Assembly: GCA_002245135.1 (NCBI GenBank) | Contig: NGBS01000883.1 | Location: forward strand, 1 to 22,769 | Reading direction: 5' to 3' | Source of the DNA: Proteromonas lacertae | Taxonomy: Eukaryota > Sar > Bigyra > Opalinata > Proteromonadidae | DNA length: 22,769 nt | Part shown: piece after piece, positions 8,201-14,664 of the stretch | Numbering within the stretch: position 1 is the stretch's first letter | Layout of the letters: the number at the start of each line of letters is the position of its first letter | Notes under the pieces: model-generated | Told to the model about the DNA's origin: nothing | The model's database searches: none | What the model saw: the letters and a program-made list of their open reading frames with translations, nothing else | Translations under genes and position numbers: made by a program

Positions 8201-9288
8201 TTGGTATTATACATAAAGAAAGAGGTACTTACCATGCTACTGAGAAATTAATAACTGATTTGTATCCTAAAGAAAAATATATAATACACTACCAAAATTT
8301 GAAGTTTGCAGTTGAACATGGTTATAAAGTGGGTAAAGTGTATAGAATAATGAGATTTACTGAAGGTCTATATATGGGTAAATATATTAATACTATGGTA
8401 CAAAAAAGAGTCCAAGCTAAAGAAAACAATCAAAATACTACTGCAGACTATATAAAGAAATTAATGAATAGTTTATACGGTAAATTTATGGAACGTGTTG
8501 AAAAGAGAAGTAACATTTCTTTAATTACTAATGAAGATCAAATGATTAATGCTGCAAGTGATCCATGGTTTAAAGACTTTATCATTATTGAAGGTGATTT
8601 AAGAATTGCACATTTTCATAAGAAGCTATATGAAATTAATAAACCTATACAAATTGGAATGGTTATCTTAGCACTGTCTAAACTCAAAATGCAAAAATAT
8701 TGGTATGATGTATTAGATAAAAAATATGGATCTGATAAGCTAACACTATGTATGACTGATACTGATAGTTTACTTTTCTCAGTTGAAACTAATGATATTT
8801 TTGAAGACTTAGAGGATCCTATCTTTAATAATTGGATTGATGGAAGTAACTTGAAAAATCCCTATTTAGAAAATTATAAGTTAGATATACATAGAGCTGT
8901 TCATTCAGGTACATTGAATCGATTAAAATTTGAAGAACAGGATAAGAATAATGTAAACCTGTATGTTATAACAAAGTTTATAGGATTAAAATCAAAGTGC
9001 TATATATACGAAAAGGAGAAAGTGAATGATGAATCTGATAATAATACAAATAGTGACAATCGTTGTAAAGGTATTAATGTGAAAGTTTCTAGAAAAATAA
9101 CTTATGACATATACAATGATTTTGTTGAAGGTGCTAGTAAAAGTCAAAAATATGAAGTATGTCAAATCAAATCAATACATCATAATGTTTATACAACAGT
9201 ACAAAACAAAACTGGCTTAACCTATTATGATGATAAAAGATATTTTTTTGATAAATACAATACATTGCCATATGGATATAAAAAATAA
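5233..9288 (+). CDS. POLB: Protein-primed family B DNA polymerase (pPolB), multidomain
   Basis: The replicative polymerase of the element, 1351 residues from the ATG at 5233. The frame is open about ten codons further upstream but with no earlier ATG. Order: a basic helix and a His-rich tract (about 24-37); a Polinton-type N-terminal domain with NEDNECFKW (C266, W269) and SHYVTIN (H370); a C397/C400/C418 zinc-finger-like segment; ExoI D457/E459; an inserted Zn/HNH-like module with C577, C580 and HHDHFTG (594-600), which resembles endonuclease VII-like inserts seen in Polinton polymerases; ExoII N627/D632; ExoIII Y793/D797; PolA D893-SLYP; PolB K1076-xx-N1079-SLYG; and PolC D1176-T-D1178-S. 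Exonuclease and polymerase signatures are all present, so proofreading synthesis is expected. Family members start synthesis from a terminal protein. No separate terminal-protein domain is obvious, and the N-terminal 250 residues are a candidate. Confidence 0.95.
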   Translation: MSKHKKLLKAFFKLLEQTFNKNKHHKHKHRHHHKHKHIDELPPEEAPKRRLAPLFSTDAIQNKKRYNNDIPIISDTFFGGLMPSSLPKPNQNQRFNDRIRDAREVDKSSQGVTRKWVFNYNNRNYSTPQQCYHDFVNNSDIKDILHELADTMNMIKFFFIVRSIYIPDESTDSDDEVSIFSRSRLCEITKMSTVGEIQTILENIFTQISEDDSNHPQSGLTFARVNTIELYVTKFKVIRGSSFIVLPAKLQGLRCLTNVINEDNECFKWSVLCSLYSNNLQCNKDKPEKYKMYEKKHDWSMLTFPVDATDNESIDKFETKNRLNVNIFYIDIAKDKEEIFLPIHLSKQKKSKKYSVVNLLLIKNEDGNSHYVTINTLPALFRKMIDKKNNTNNIFVCPYCLFYTYDDGSFNSHQIYDCQDKENVLRLFPDKDDKEKSYLKFRHWTHLQTLPVVMYYDTETYFVPYDNELNLSRYKSMEEIDNNDTRIELSKTEQSIMARHKLYSYCIYVDSKIPDINSFTVIKYKQNEDHNIENDFVLDILNIYDQICTVYSYRLANPKPFDGDEIAKDIHNKKRKCDFCGKPFNSIDHVKVLHHDHFTGHYIASIGSNENLNIDIKKLKVPIIGHNAMKYDQHFIVKELAKFAAITNSPLNIIPNTDENYKCIQYKNLVFIDSYLFLAGSLANLTNDLKITAELNNTKKEKFKTIYENFKEYNGHYLDDENIEKYLLQKNYFPYEHMTSLEAFEENFKDLTIDDFKSKLNDNETIKPEEFDFAMEVNQIFGFDNIREYNLFYLKIDVYILQSIFNDFRDNIFDTFHIDPCWYISLPSLSLDLFLHVSDVELKLFCEPEYYDFILNGLYGGLSYIGKRKEDANNKFMKNYDETLPSKFLLYQDYNSLYPSVMASCKMPLDDFEFIDPNSITLESILDLPYYEEMDQDRLENNDFGYILEVDIELPIELQDKFKEYPLLPERKKIPKEWLSDIQTERAENLGIIHKERGTYHATEKLITDLYPKEKYIIHYQNLKFAVEHGYKVGKVYRIMRFTEGLYMGKYINTMVQKRVQAKENNQNTTADYIKKLMNSLYGKFMERVEKRSNISLITNEDQMINAASDPWFKDFIIIEGDLRIAHFHKKLYEINKPIQIGMVILALSKLKMQKYWYDVLDKKYGSDKLTLCMTDTDSLLFSVETNDIFEDLEDPIFNNWIDGSNLKNPYLENYKLDIHRAVHSGTLNRLKFEEQDKNNVNLYVITKFIGLKSKCYIYEKEKVNDESDNNTNSDNRCKGINVKVSRKITYDIYNDFVEGASKSQKYEVCQIKSIHHNVYTTVQNKTGLTYYDDKRYFFDKYNTLPYGYKK

Positions 9289-9321
9289 TAATTAATTAAT
9301 ACTTATATATTTATTTTTCTT

Positions 9322-11931
9322 TTAAAATACTGCCACCTCTTCATATTGAGGTACAAATTGAGGTACATTTGCAGCTACAATAAATTTTGAGCCATATTGT
9401 GGTGTTTGTTGACTATATTTTCTTGCTTTTTGTGGTATAACATGAAAAGTGTTATCGTATGGATTAATATATTCATCACTAAACTTTTCAGTTTTTATAG
9501 AATCTGCCATTCTATTTAATCTTGTTTTCACTGAATTTATAATATTTTCTCTCACATTTTCTCTTCTTCTCATTCTATTAGTAGTTCTATTCATATCTAA
9601 ATCTTTATTTACTGTACTACGTTCTATATTTTTTATTATTGCCTTACGTCTCTCTATAAACTTCCTCACTTGATTGTAAGTTAAAGTATTTGGATCTAAT
9701 TTTACAGGTTCTTCTGGTCTATTACTATATTGTTCATTATATTCTTTCAAATTATCAAAGTATTTGTTTATTCTTTTCAGTTTATCATCAATACTTTCTT
9801 TATTTGGAGCAACCTTAATTTCATCTGATTCTTCATTAATAGTTGGAACAATGTTATTAGGTCGCTGTAATAAGTCAGGATTGACTATATCTGTATTAAC
9901 TGGATTTGGTATTGTTAAATCTAAAGTTGGTTCATTGTATATTAAATCATTCATCATGGGATATTGTACAAGTCCTAAATCATTATAAGAAGGTTTATTT
10001 GCATTATTCATTACACTTGCTAACTGAGCTTCATAAACTGATTTTTCTTCCTCCATTTTTTTTAATAATTGTTGCATGTTATTTTGATAAGTTGCATCAT
10101 TTCCTTTAAGAGCTTTAAATGCTTCATTCTTTATGTATTCTATTTCATTTTGTTTATTTTTTAATGATTGTTCACCTACTAATAAAGTTTCATTTAATTT
10201 CTTTTGTAATAATGCATTTTCTTCAACAGCTGAATTGTATAGCTGTTGTTGTTCTTGCAGTTTTTGTACATATTTATTTATTTCTACTTGAATCTTCATT
10301 TGCATATCCTCTAATTGTGTTTTATCTTTATCTCTAGTATTTTGCAATTCCTCAGATATAGCATTATAACTTTCTTGAAGACTAGTTAAATCTTTTTCTG
10401 CTTGTTCATGATTCATTTTTAATGATAACATTTCATTTTCTCTTATTGACAATTTATCATTTATTGTATTATATTGAATTAAATTTTGTTCTTTTTCTCT
10501 TTGTAATTCATTTATTCTACTATTTAAATTTGTTACATTTTGTTGTACTTCAGCTTTACTGTATGGGTAATCCTCTTTATATGTATTATAATCACTAACA
10601 ATTTTATTTTTAATTTCTTCTAATGCTTTTAATTCTTCATCTTTTTTATTTAAACTCTGTATATATTGTGTTTTGAGACTTTCTGCATTATTTAATGCTA
10701 AATTTAATTCTCTTTTATTTTGAGAATTTGCATTTTTCAATTCTTCATTCTGTTGTTTTAATTCTCTTATTTGTTTTTCATATAAACTTTTTAATTCTTG
10801 ATAACTTTCTTCATTATATTTCTGAGCATATAATTTATGCTTACTTTTAAATTCTTCAAGAATATTTTCTTTATTGTTTAATTGAATCCTGTTACTTTCA
10901 AATAATTTATTAATTTCTTCTTTTTGTTGTTTTAAACGTTCTACCATATCCTTATAAGAAGTATTTTCAGTAACTAAATCATCTCTTTCATTTCTTAGAG
11001 TTTTTAAATTATTCTGCAAAGCTATTTTTTCTTGTGCTGCTATGTTTAATTCACTTTTTTTAGTTATTAATTCTAATTCTAAATCATTTAATTGTTTTCT
11101 TTCATTAACAGTTAGTTGATGACCACCAGTAGGATCATGATCCTTTTTATATTTTTTATATTCATTAAGTAAATCATTATATTCAAGTTTCTTTTTTTGT
11201 TCATTTCCTTTAGCTTCTGTTAATGCTGTTTTTAAATTTTGTATTTCTGACTGATATGAAGATATATTCACTTTCATTTTTTCTATTTCACTTAAATAAT
11301 CCTTATTTTGATTAGTTAATGTATTTACTTTTAATCCTAATCCATGATTTTGTACATCTAAATCATTTATTTGATTTTGATAAGTATCATTTTTGGCAGC
11401 TAAATTAGATATATCACTTTGAAATTTCATATTTTGATTGTTTAAATCATTTACTTTACTTTGTAAATCAGTGATTTTGTTTTGTAACGACAATTCTGCT
11501 TTTTCATAAGCATTCAATTTTTTACTTACATCATCATACTTTAATTTAGCTTGACTCAATTCATTTTTTATTCTTTCAGCTTCATCTGCTTTTAATTTAA
11601 CCATATTATCATAATTCTGTTGTTGTGCTGCTTTATCATCAGCATGTTCTTTATTAAACTTTTTTATCTCTGCTGCAGTATCTGCTTTAAATTTATTATA
11701 AGCAGCTAATGCTTCATCTTTTTCTTTTAATATATCAGTTATCATATTTCTATATTTATCAGCCTCTTTGGTTACAACATCTAGTTTTTTCTGTAATTTA
11801 ATTTCTTCAGAAGATGGACCTGTTGGAGCAGGTGGTCCTGATGGAGCAGGTGGTGGTGGTGGTGGTGGTGATGATGGCGAAGGTGGAGGTGAAGGCGTAG
11901 GCGAAGGTGGTGCAGCTGATGGAACTGACAT
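9322..11931 (-). CDS. Proline-rich, long coiled-coil protein, unknown function
   Basis: An 869-residue protein whose 3' end converges on the polymerase with only 33 bases between. Residues 1-40 are almost pure Pro/Ser/Ala (PPPPPPPAPSGPPAPTGP). Residues about 44-640 are a near-continuous heptad-rich coiled coil (for example LSQAKLKYDDVSKKLNAYEK) with many Asn/Gln, long enough for a rod of several tens of nanometres. The C-terminal 200 residues are more ordered and basic, with ERRKAIIKNIERS and MNRTTNRMRRRENVREN. The frame stays open for about 230 bases upstream of this Met, encoding further Pro/Gly-rich sequence without another ATG, so the true start is uncertain. Possible roles are a virion scaffold, fibre, or organiser of host actin or membranes (polyproline segments bind profilin and SH3 or WW domains). 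None is proven, and I know no standard Polinton counterpart. Confidence 0.75.
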   Translation of the reverse strand: MSVPSAAPPSPTPSPPPSPSSPPPPPPPAPSGPPAPTGPSSEEIKLQKKLDVVTKEADKYRNMITDILKEKDEALAAYNKFKADTAAEIKKFNKEHADDKAAQQQNYDNMVKLKADEAERIKNELSQAKLKYDDVSKKLNAYEKAELSLQNKITDLQSKVNDLNNQNMKFQSDISNLAAKNDTYQNQINDLDVQNHGLGLKVNTLTNQNKDYLSEIEKMKVNISSYQSEIQNLKTALTEAKGNEQKKKLEYNDLLNEYKKYKKDHDPTGGHQLTVNERKQLNDLELELITKKSELNIAAQEKIALQNNLKTLRNERDDLVTENTSYKDMVERLKQQKEEINKLFESNRIQLNNKENILEEFKSKHKLYAQKYNEESYQELKSLYEKQIRELKQQNEELKNANSQNKRELNLALNNAESLKTQYIQSLNKKDEELKALEEIKNKIVSDYNTYKEDYPYSKAEVQQNVTNLNSRINELQREKEQNLIQYNTINDKLSIRENEMLSLKMNHEQAEKDLTSLQESYNAISEELQNTRDKDKTQLEDMQMKIQVEINKYVQKLQEQQQLYNSAVEENALLQKKLNETLLVGEQSLKNKQNEIEYIKNEAFKALKGNDATYQNNMQQLLKKMEEEKSVYEAQLASVMNNANKPSYNDLGLVQYPMMNDLIYNEPTLDLTIPNPVNTDIVNPDLLQRPNNIVPTINEESDEIKVAPNKESIDDKLKRINKYFDNLKEYNEQYSNRPEEPVKLDPNTLTYNQVRKFIERRKAIIKNIERSTVNKDLDMNRTTNRMRRRENVRENIINSVKTRLNRMADSIKTEKFSDEYINPYDNTFHVIPQKARKYSQQTPQYGSKFIVAANVPQFVPQYEEVAVF

Positions 11932-12145
11932 TGATGATGATGGTGGTGGTGGCGGTGGAGGAGGAGGAGGAAGTGATGTACCACCACTACTACCAGATTT
12001 ACTACTAGGAGGAGGAGGTGGTATATAGCTTCCTGGACCAGGTGGAGGAGGTGGGGGAGGATAACTACCAAATCCTCCAGGAGGTCCACCAAAACGTGGA
12101 GGTGGTGGAGGTGGTACACTTCCTATCTTAGAGCTAACATATGGA

Positions 12146-12673
12146 TTAGAGATGCCTCCGTTTAGCTAATTCATTTGCAATAGCTACTGCTAAATCACCA
12201 TTCAAACTACCTCCTCCTCCAGGCAAAGCAGGCATAACATTTTTGATATAAGCTAAATTGTCACTAACACTTTTATAACTATCATAAGGTAATGATTTTA
12301 ACAGTGCAGATTGAACTGGACCAAAAAATGAATCTCTGTTTTTAGCTGTTATTTGTCCACTTTTTAATGCATCATAATAACTCTGTAATGCTAATTTCTT
12401 TTCCTTGGTTAATGATTTATCTGCTAACAAAATTGGTAACATTTTCAAATCATTCTCTGTAGCTACTTGATCCAAATTGAAATTGCTATAAGCTGCTTCT
12501 CTCATTCTATTCCTCATAATACTTTCTTCATTTACTCTTACACCTACTGATTTACTTATTTTCTTTTTCAAAGCTTTGTTAAATCGATTTACTTTAGCTC
12601 TTCTTTTAATACGTTTCAATAACTGTTTAGTTAAAGCTTCTTTTAAACTCTTTTTATTTTTTGGTTTTGACAT
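12146..12673 (-). CDS. Small basic protein with an adenain-type site, putative virion component
   Basis: A 175-residue protein with a highly basic N-terminus (KNKKSLKEALTKQLLKRIKRR) and helical body. Near its end LPGG|G (L150-G154) fits the (M/I/L)xGG|x cleavage rule of adenovirus-type proteases, and the element encodes such a protease. The basic N-terminus plus a late cleavage site recalls adenoviral core and cement precursor proteins, so a virion-internal role is inferred. It starts at an ATG with an ATTCATTAAATTCTTT motif about 36-51 bases upstream and lies in the same direction as its neighbours on both sides. The coding end abuts the Pro-rich frame of the coiled-coil gene. No family is recognised. 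Confidence 0.65.
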   Translation of the reverse strand: MSKPKNKKSLKEALTKQLLKRIKRRAKVNRFNKALKKKISKSVGVRVNEESIMRNRMREAAYSNFNLDQVATENDLKMLPILLADKSLTKEKKLALQSYYDALKSGQITAKNRDSFFGPVQSALLKSLPYDSYKSVSDNLAYIKNVMPALPGGGGSLNGDLAVAIANELAKRRHL

Positions 12674-12708
12674 AATATAATAACAAAAATAAATATATTG
12701 AAATATAT

Positions 12709-12724
12709 AAAGAATTTAATGAAT
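12709..12724 (-). promoter_or_regulatory. Promoter-like motif of the 175-residue gene
   Basis: Minus-strand ATTCATTAAATTCTTT is followed by ATATATTT, 36-51 bases before the ATG at 12673. It is a shorter-spaced copy of the shared motif. Confidence 0.55.
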
Positions 12725-12735
12725 ATAAAATTTAA

Positions 12736-13191
12736 TTAAAAATAAACTGGCATCACAGCATTATCACCAGGCATAGGTGCATTAGGTGGTGGTATTTTTA
12801 AACCACTACCATTACTTTGTTTTGTTTGTGCAAATGGATCACTATCACCTGGTAACCTTATTGATTTTTGTGGTTGTTGTTGTTGCTGCTGCTCTAAATA
12901 TATATTACTTGTATCTTGCTTGTTTTTTAATTTGCTCATTCTTGCTTCTCTTGCTTTGGCTAAATTTTCAGCTCTTTTCTTTCTAGTCTCTTCACTTAAT
13001 TTAGAATTAGATGACGAAGTAGCTCTATCATTACTATGATTTAAGTTATATAACAATTCTGCAATCTGTCTATCGGTTTTACTCATATCTCTAGCTAGTG
13101 GAGTGTCATATGAATAATCATCATCAGAAGATGAATCACTATCATCTTCATAGTAATCTCTAGTGTATCTGCTATAACGATTGTTATACAT
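12736..13191 (-). CDS. Small hydrophilic low-complexity protein, unknown function
   Basis: A 151-residue protein from the ATG at 13191; the frame is open ten codons upstream, but only a TTG is available there. The N-terminus is Tyr/Arg/Asp-rich (MYNNRYSRYTRDYYEDD) and runs into a Ser/Asp acidic patch. A central basic helix follows (EETRKKRAENLAKAREARMSKLKNK), then a Gln run of seven and a Pro-rich end (IPPPNAPMPGD). No domain is recognised. The exact 20-base promoter motif upstream is shared with the neighbouring pX/pVI-like gene, so the two are probably expressed together, which suggests a structural or assembly role. Confidence 0.6.
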   Translation of the reverse strand: MYNNRYSRYTRDYYEDDSDSSSDDDYSYDTPLARDMSKTDRQIAELLYNLNHSNDRATSSSNSKLSEETRKKRAENLAKAREARMSKLKNKQDTSNIYLEQQQQQQPQKSIRLPGDSDPFAQTKQSNGSGLKIPPPNAPMPGDNAVMPVYF

Positions 13192-13221
13192 TATGTTATT
13201 ATTAAATATATAAAAAAACAA

Positions 13222-13241
13222 TAAGAATTTATCAAATGAAT
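13222..13241 (-). promoter_or_regulatory. Promoter motif, 20-base identical copy A
   Basis: Minus-strand ATTCATTTGATAAATTCTTA, followed by TTGTTTTTTATATATTT, 31-50 bases upstream of the ATG at 13191. The same 20 bases recur exactly at 14047-14066 upstream of the next minus-strand gene. Confidence 0.75.
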
Positions 13242-13261
13242 AATAAAATCAATAACAAAGT

Positions 13262-14008
13262 TTATGTTGTTAACTTGTAAGCTAAAAAGCTTTGTAAACT
13301 GTTTTGTGGATTGTATAAACCTCTATGGTTAAATCCACAAGGTTTAGCTAATCCATTTAAAATAGGCCTATTGCTAGGAGGTTTAGTAATAGCTATACTA
13401 CGTATTTTACTACCACCATTCATTGGTAATCTAAGTCCACCATTTTGTCCAAATCTTTTACCGCCTCTATGTCTTCTTCTACGTTTTCCATAACCATAAT
13501 TACTAGCAGTGGAACTTATCTTATTTGCTATATCACCAATTTTACTTAAACCAAGAGTATTAGCTACAGTACCTACTTTACCTGATATATCACTAATATA
13601 TTTCTTATCTTTTAAAGTGTTATTTATTTCTTTAGCTTTCTCAATACCTCTTGTAATATTGTCTTTTGTAGCTATTTTTCTTATTTTATTCCATCCTTTC
13701 TTAAACAAACTACCTAAACCAGCTCCCTTCCGTTTTCTAGTATGAAATGAAACAACTTTACCAGATTTTGTCCTAAACTTAACAGTTCCACCACCAGTCA
13801 TAGATGAAGTATCACCTAAGAATCTACCATCAGGTGTAAATTGTGACATTCTAGTAACTCTATGTCTTGCAACCCTACCTCTACGTCTTCTCTTACCATA
13901 TCCCATATTCTCTATACTGTTACTAATAGCTGGTCCAGCAAAAGGTATTAAACTAGCTGCGCTAGATAGAATTTTAGATCTTTTTAACCAATCTTTAAAC
14001 TTACCCAT
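13262..14008 (-). CDS. pX/pVI-like basic virion precursor protein
   Basis: A 248-residue, very basic Gly/Arg/Lys-rich protein. The N-terminal 30 residues (KFKDWLKRSKILSSAASLIPF) could form an amphipathic, membrane-active helix, as in adenovirus pVI-like proteins. The motif GYGKRRRRxR occurs twice, around residues 36-45 and 172-182, giving arginine-rich DNA-binding patches like those of adenovirus core protein pX. Two sites fit the adenain rule (M/I/L)xGG|x: MTGG|G at 70-74 and MNGG|S at 196-200, so processing into three pieces by the element's protease is predicted. Adintoviruses and Polintons are known to carry pX- and pVI-like genes. Assignment to one or the other is inference, and this protein has features of both. 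It diverges from the protease gene across 95 bases. Confidence 0.65.
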   Translation of the reverse strand: MGKFKDWLKRSKILSSAASLIPFAGPAISNSIENMGYGKRRRRGRVARHRVTRMSQFTPDGRFLGDTSSMTGGGTVKFRTKSGKVVSFHTRKRKGAGLGSLFKKGWNKIRKIATKDNITRGIEKAKEINNTLKDKKYISDISGKVGTVANTLGLSKIGDIANKISSTASNYGYGKRRRRHRGGKRFGQNGGLRLPMNGGSKIRSIAITKPPSNRPILNGLAKPCGFNHRGLYNPQNSLQSFLAYKLTT

Positions 14009-14046
14009 TAATTAAATAACATAAATATATATATATTAAAAAACGT

Positions 14047-14066
14047 TAAGAATTTATCAAATGAAT
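14047..14066 (-). promoter_or_regulatory. Promoter motif, 20-base identical copy B
   Basis: Minus-strand ATTCATTTGATAAATTCTTA, 39-58 bases upstream of the ATG at 14008 and followed by ACGTTTTTTAATATATATA. Identical to the copy at 13222-13241. Confidence 0.75.
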
Positions 14067-14070
14067 TGAT

Positions 14071-14090
14071 ATTCAATAAATTCTTATAGT
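14071..14090 (+). promoter_or_regulatory. Promoter motif of the protease gene
   Basis: Plus-strand ATTCAATAAATTCTTATAGT, 14-33 bases before the protease ATG. It is back to back with copy B of the motif that serves the opposite strand, so the two motifs define a divergent promoter. Confidence 0.65.
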
Positions 14091-14103
14091 TATTAATTAT
14101 ATA

Positions 14104-14664
14104 ATGTTTAAAAGATATATCACAAATGACTATATAGGTACAGGTGATTTACATAAAGAAGATGCACTCTCAAATTTTGATATTGAAAAGATCATTAAAA
14201 AAATGTTTCCTAGACTACTAAAATATTTTAAAGGTGTTATACTATGGGATGAACTTAGCAAAATAGGTCAGCTATATAAAAATGATGATGTTTGGTGTGT
14301 AATACTTTGTACTAATACAACTAAAGATCCTGTAAGTAAAATAGGTCATTGGGTTAGTTTATGTGTTAACAATAATACTAGGAGGATAATGTACTATGAT
14401 AGTTTTGGAGATAAACCAAAACAAATAACAAAGTTTTATAAAGATTTAACAAAATTAAAAAAATATCCTAATGATGAATATAAGATTAAAATAAATAGAG
14501 TTAAAAATCAAAGAGTTGATAGTGTAAGATGTGGTTATCATGCAATTTTGTTTTTAGTTGATATCATAGTAAATAATAAATCGTTTGTGCAAGCAACAAA
14601 TTTTAATTCATTAAAAGGAGAAAAAAGAGCAAAAATGTTAGAAACAAAATTTAAAACTATATAA
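14104..14664 (+). CDS. PRO: Adenain-like cysteine protease (maturation protease)
   Basis: A 186-residue protease of the adenovirus/Ulp1 cysteine-protease clan, normal length for Polinton PRO. The catalytic set is in the family order: H82 in KIGHWVSL, D99 in MYYDSFGD, Q136 in KNQRVD (oxyanion hole), and C143 in VRCGYHAI. The N-terminus (DYIGTGDLHKEDALSNFDI) matches the start expected for this group. The likely role is cleavage of capsid and core precursors during virion maturation. (M/I/L)xGG sites lie in the neighbouring basic proteins at 13262-14008 and 12146-12673. Its own promoter motif is 14-33 bases upstream. The 3' end overlaps the convergent 892-residue gene by 8 bases. Confidence 0.92.
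   Translation: MFKRYITNDYIGTGDLHKEDALSNFDIEKIIKKMFPRLLKYFKGVILWDELSKIGQLYKNDDVWCVILCTNTTKDPVSKIGHWVSLCVNNNTRRIMYYDSFGDKPKQITKFYKDLTKLKKYPNDEYKIKINRVKNQRVDSVRCGYHAILFLVDIIVNNKSFVQATNFNSLKGEKRAKMLETKFKTI

Noticed and set aside
9449-10337. Several + strand open frames of 67-74 residues
   Set aside because: They lie antisense to the coiled-coil gene, are rich in Leu/Ile/Phe/Ser as expected of the reverse of Lys/Glu/Asn codons, and have no start context.
11768-12119. Open frames rich in Gly (+ strand) or His/Leu (- strand) over the proline-rich coding
   Set aside because: They are frame shadows of a Pro-codon repeat. Any frame of CCA/CCT repeats stays open, and neither has a promoter motif.
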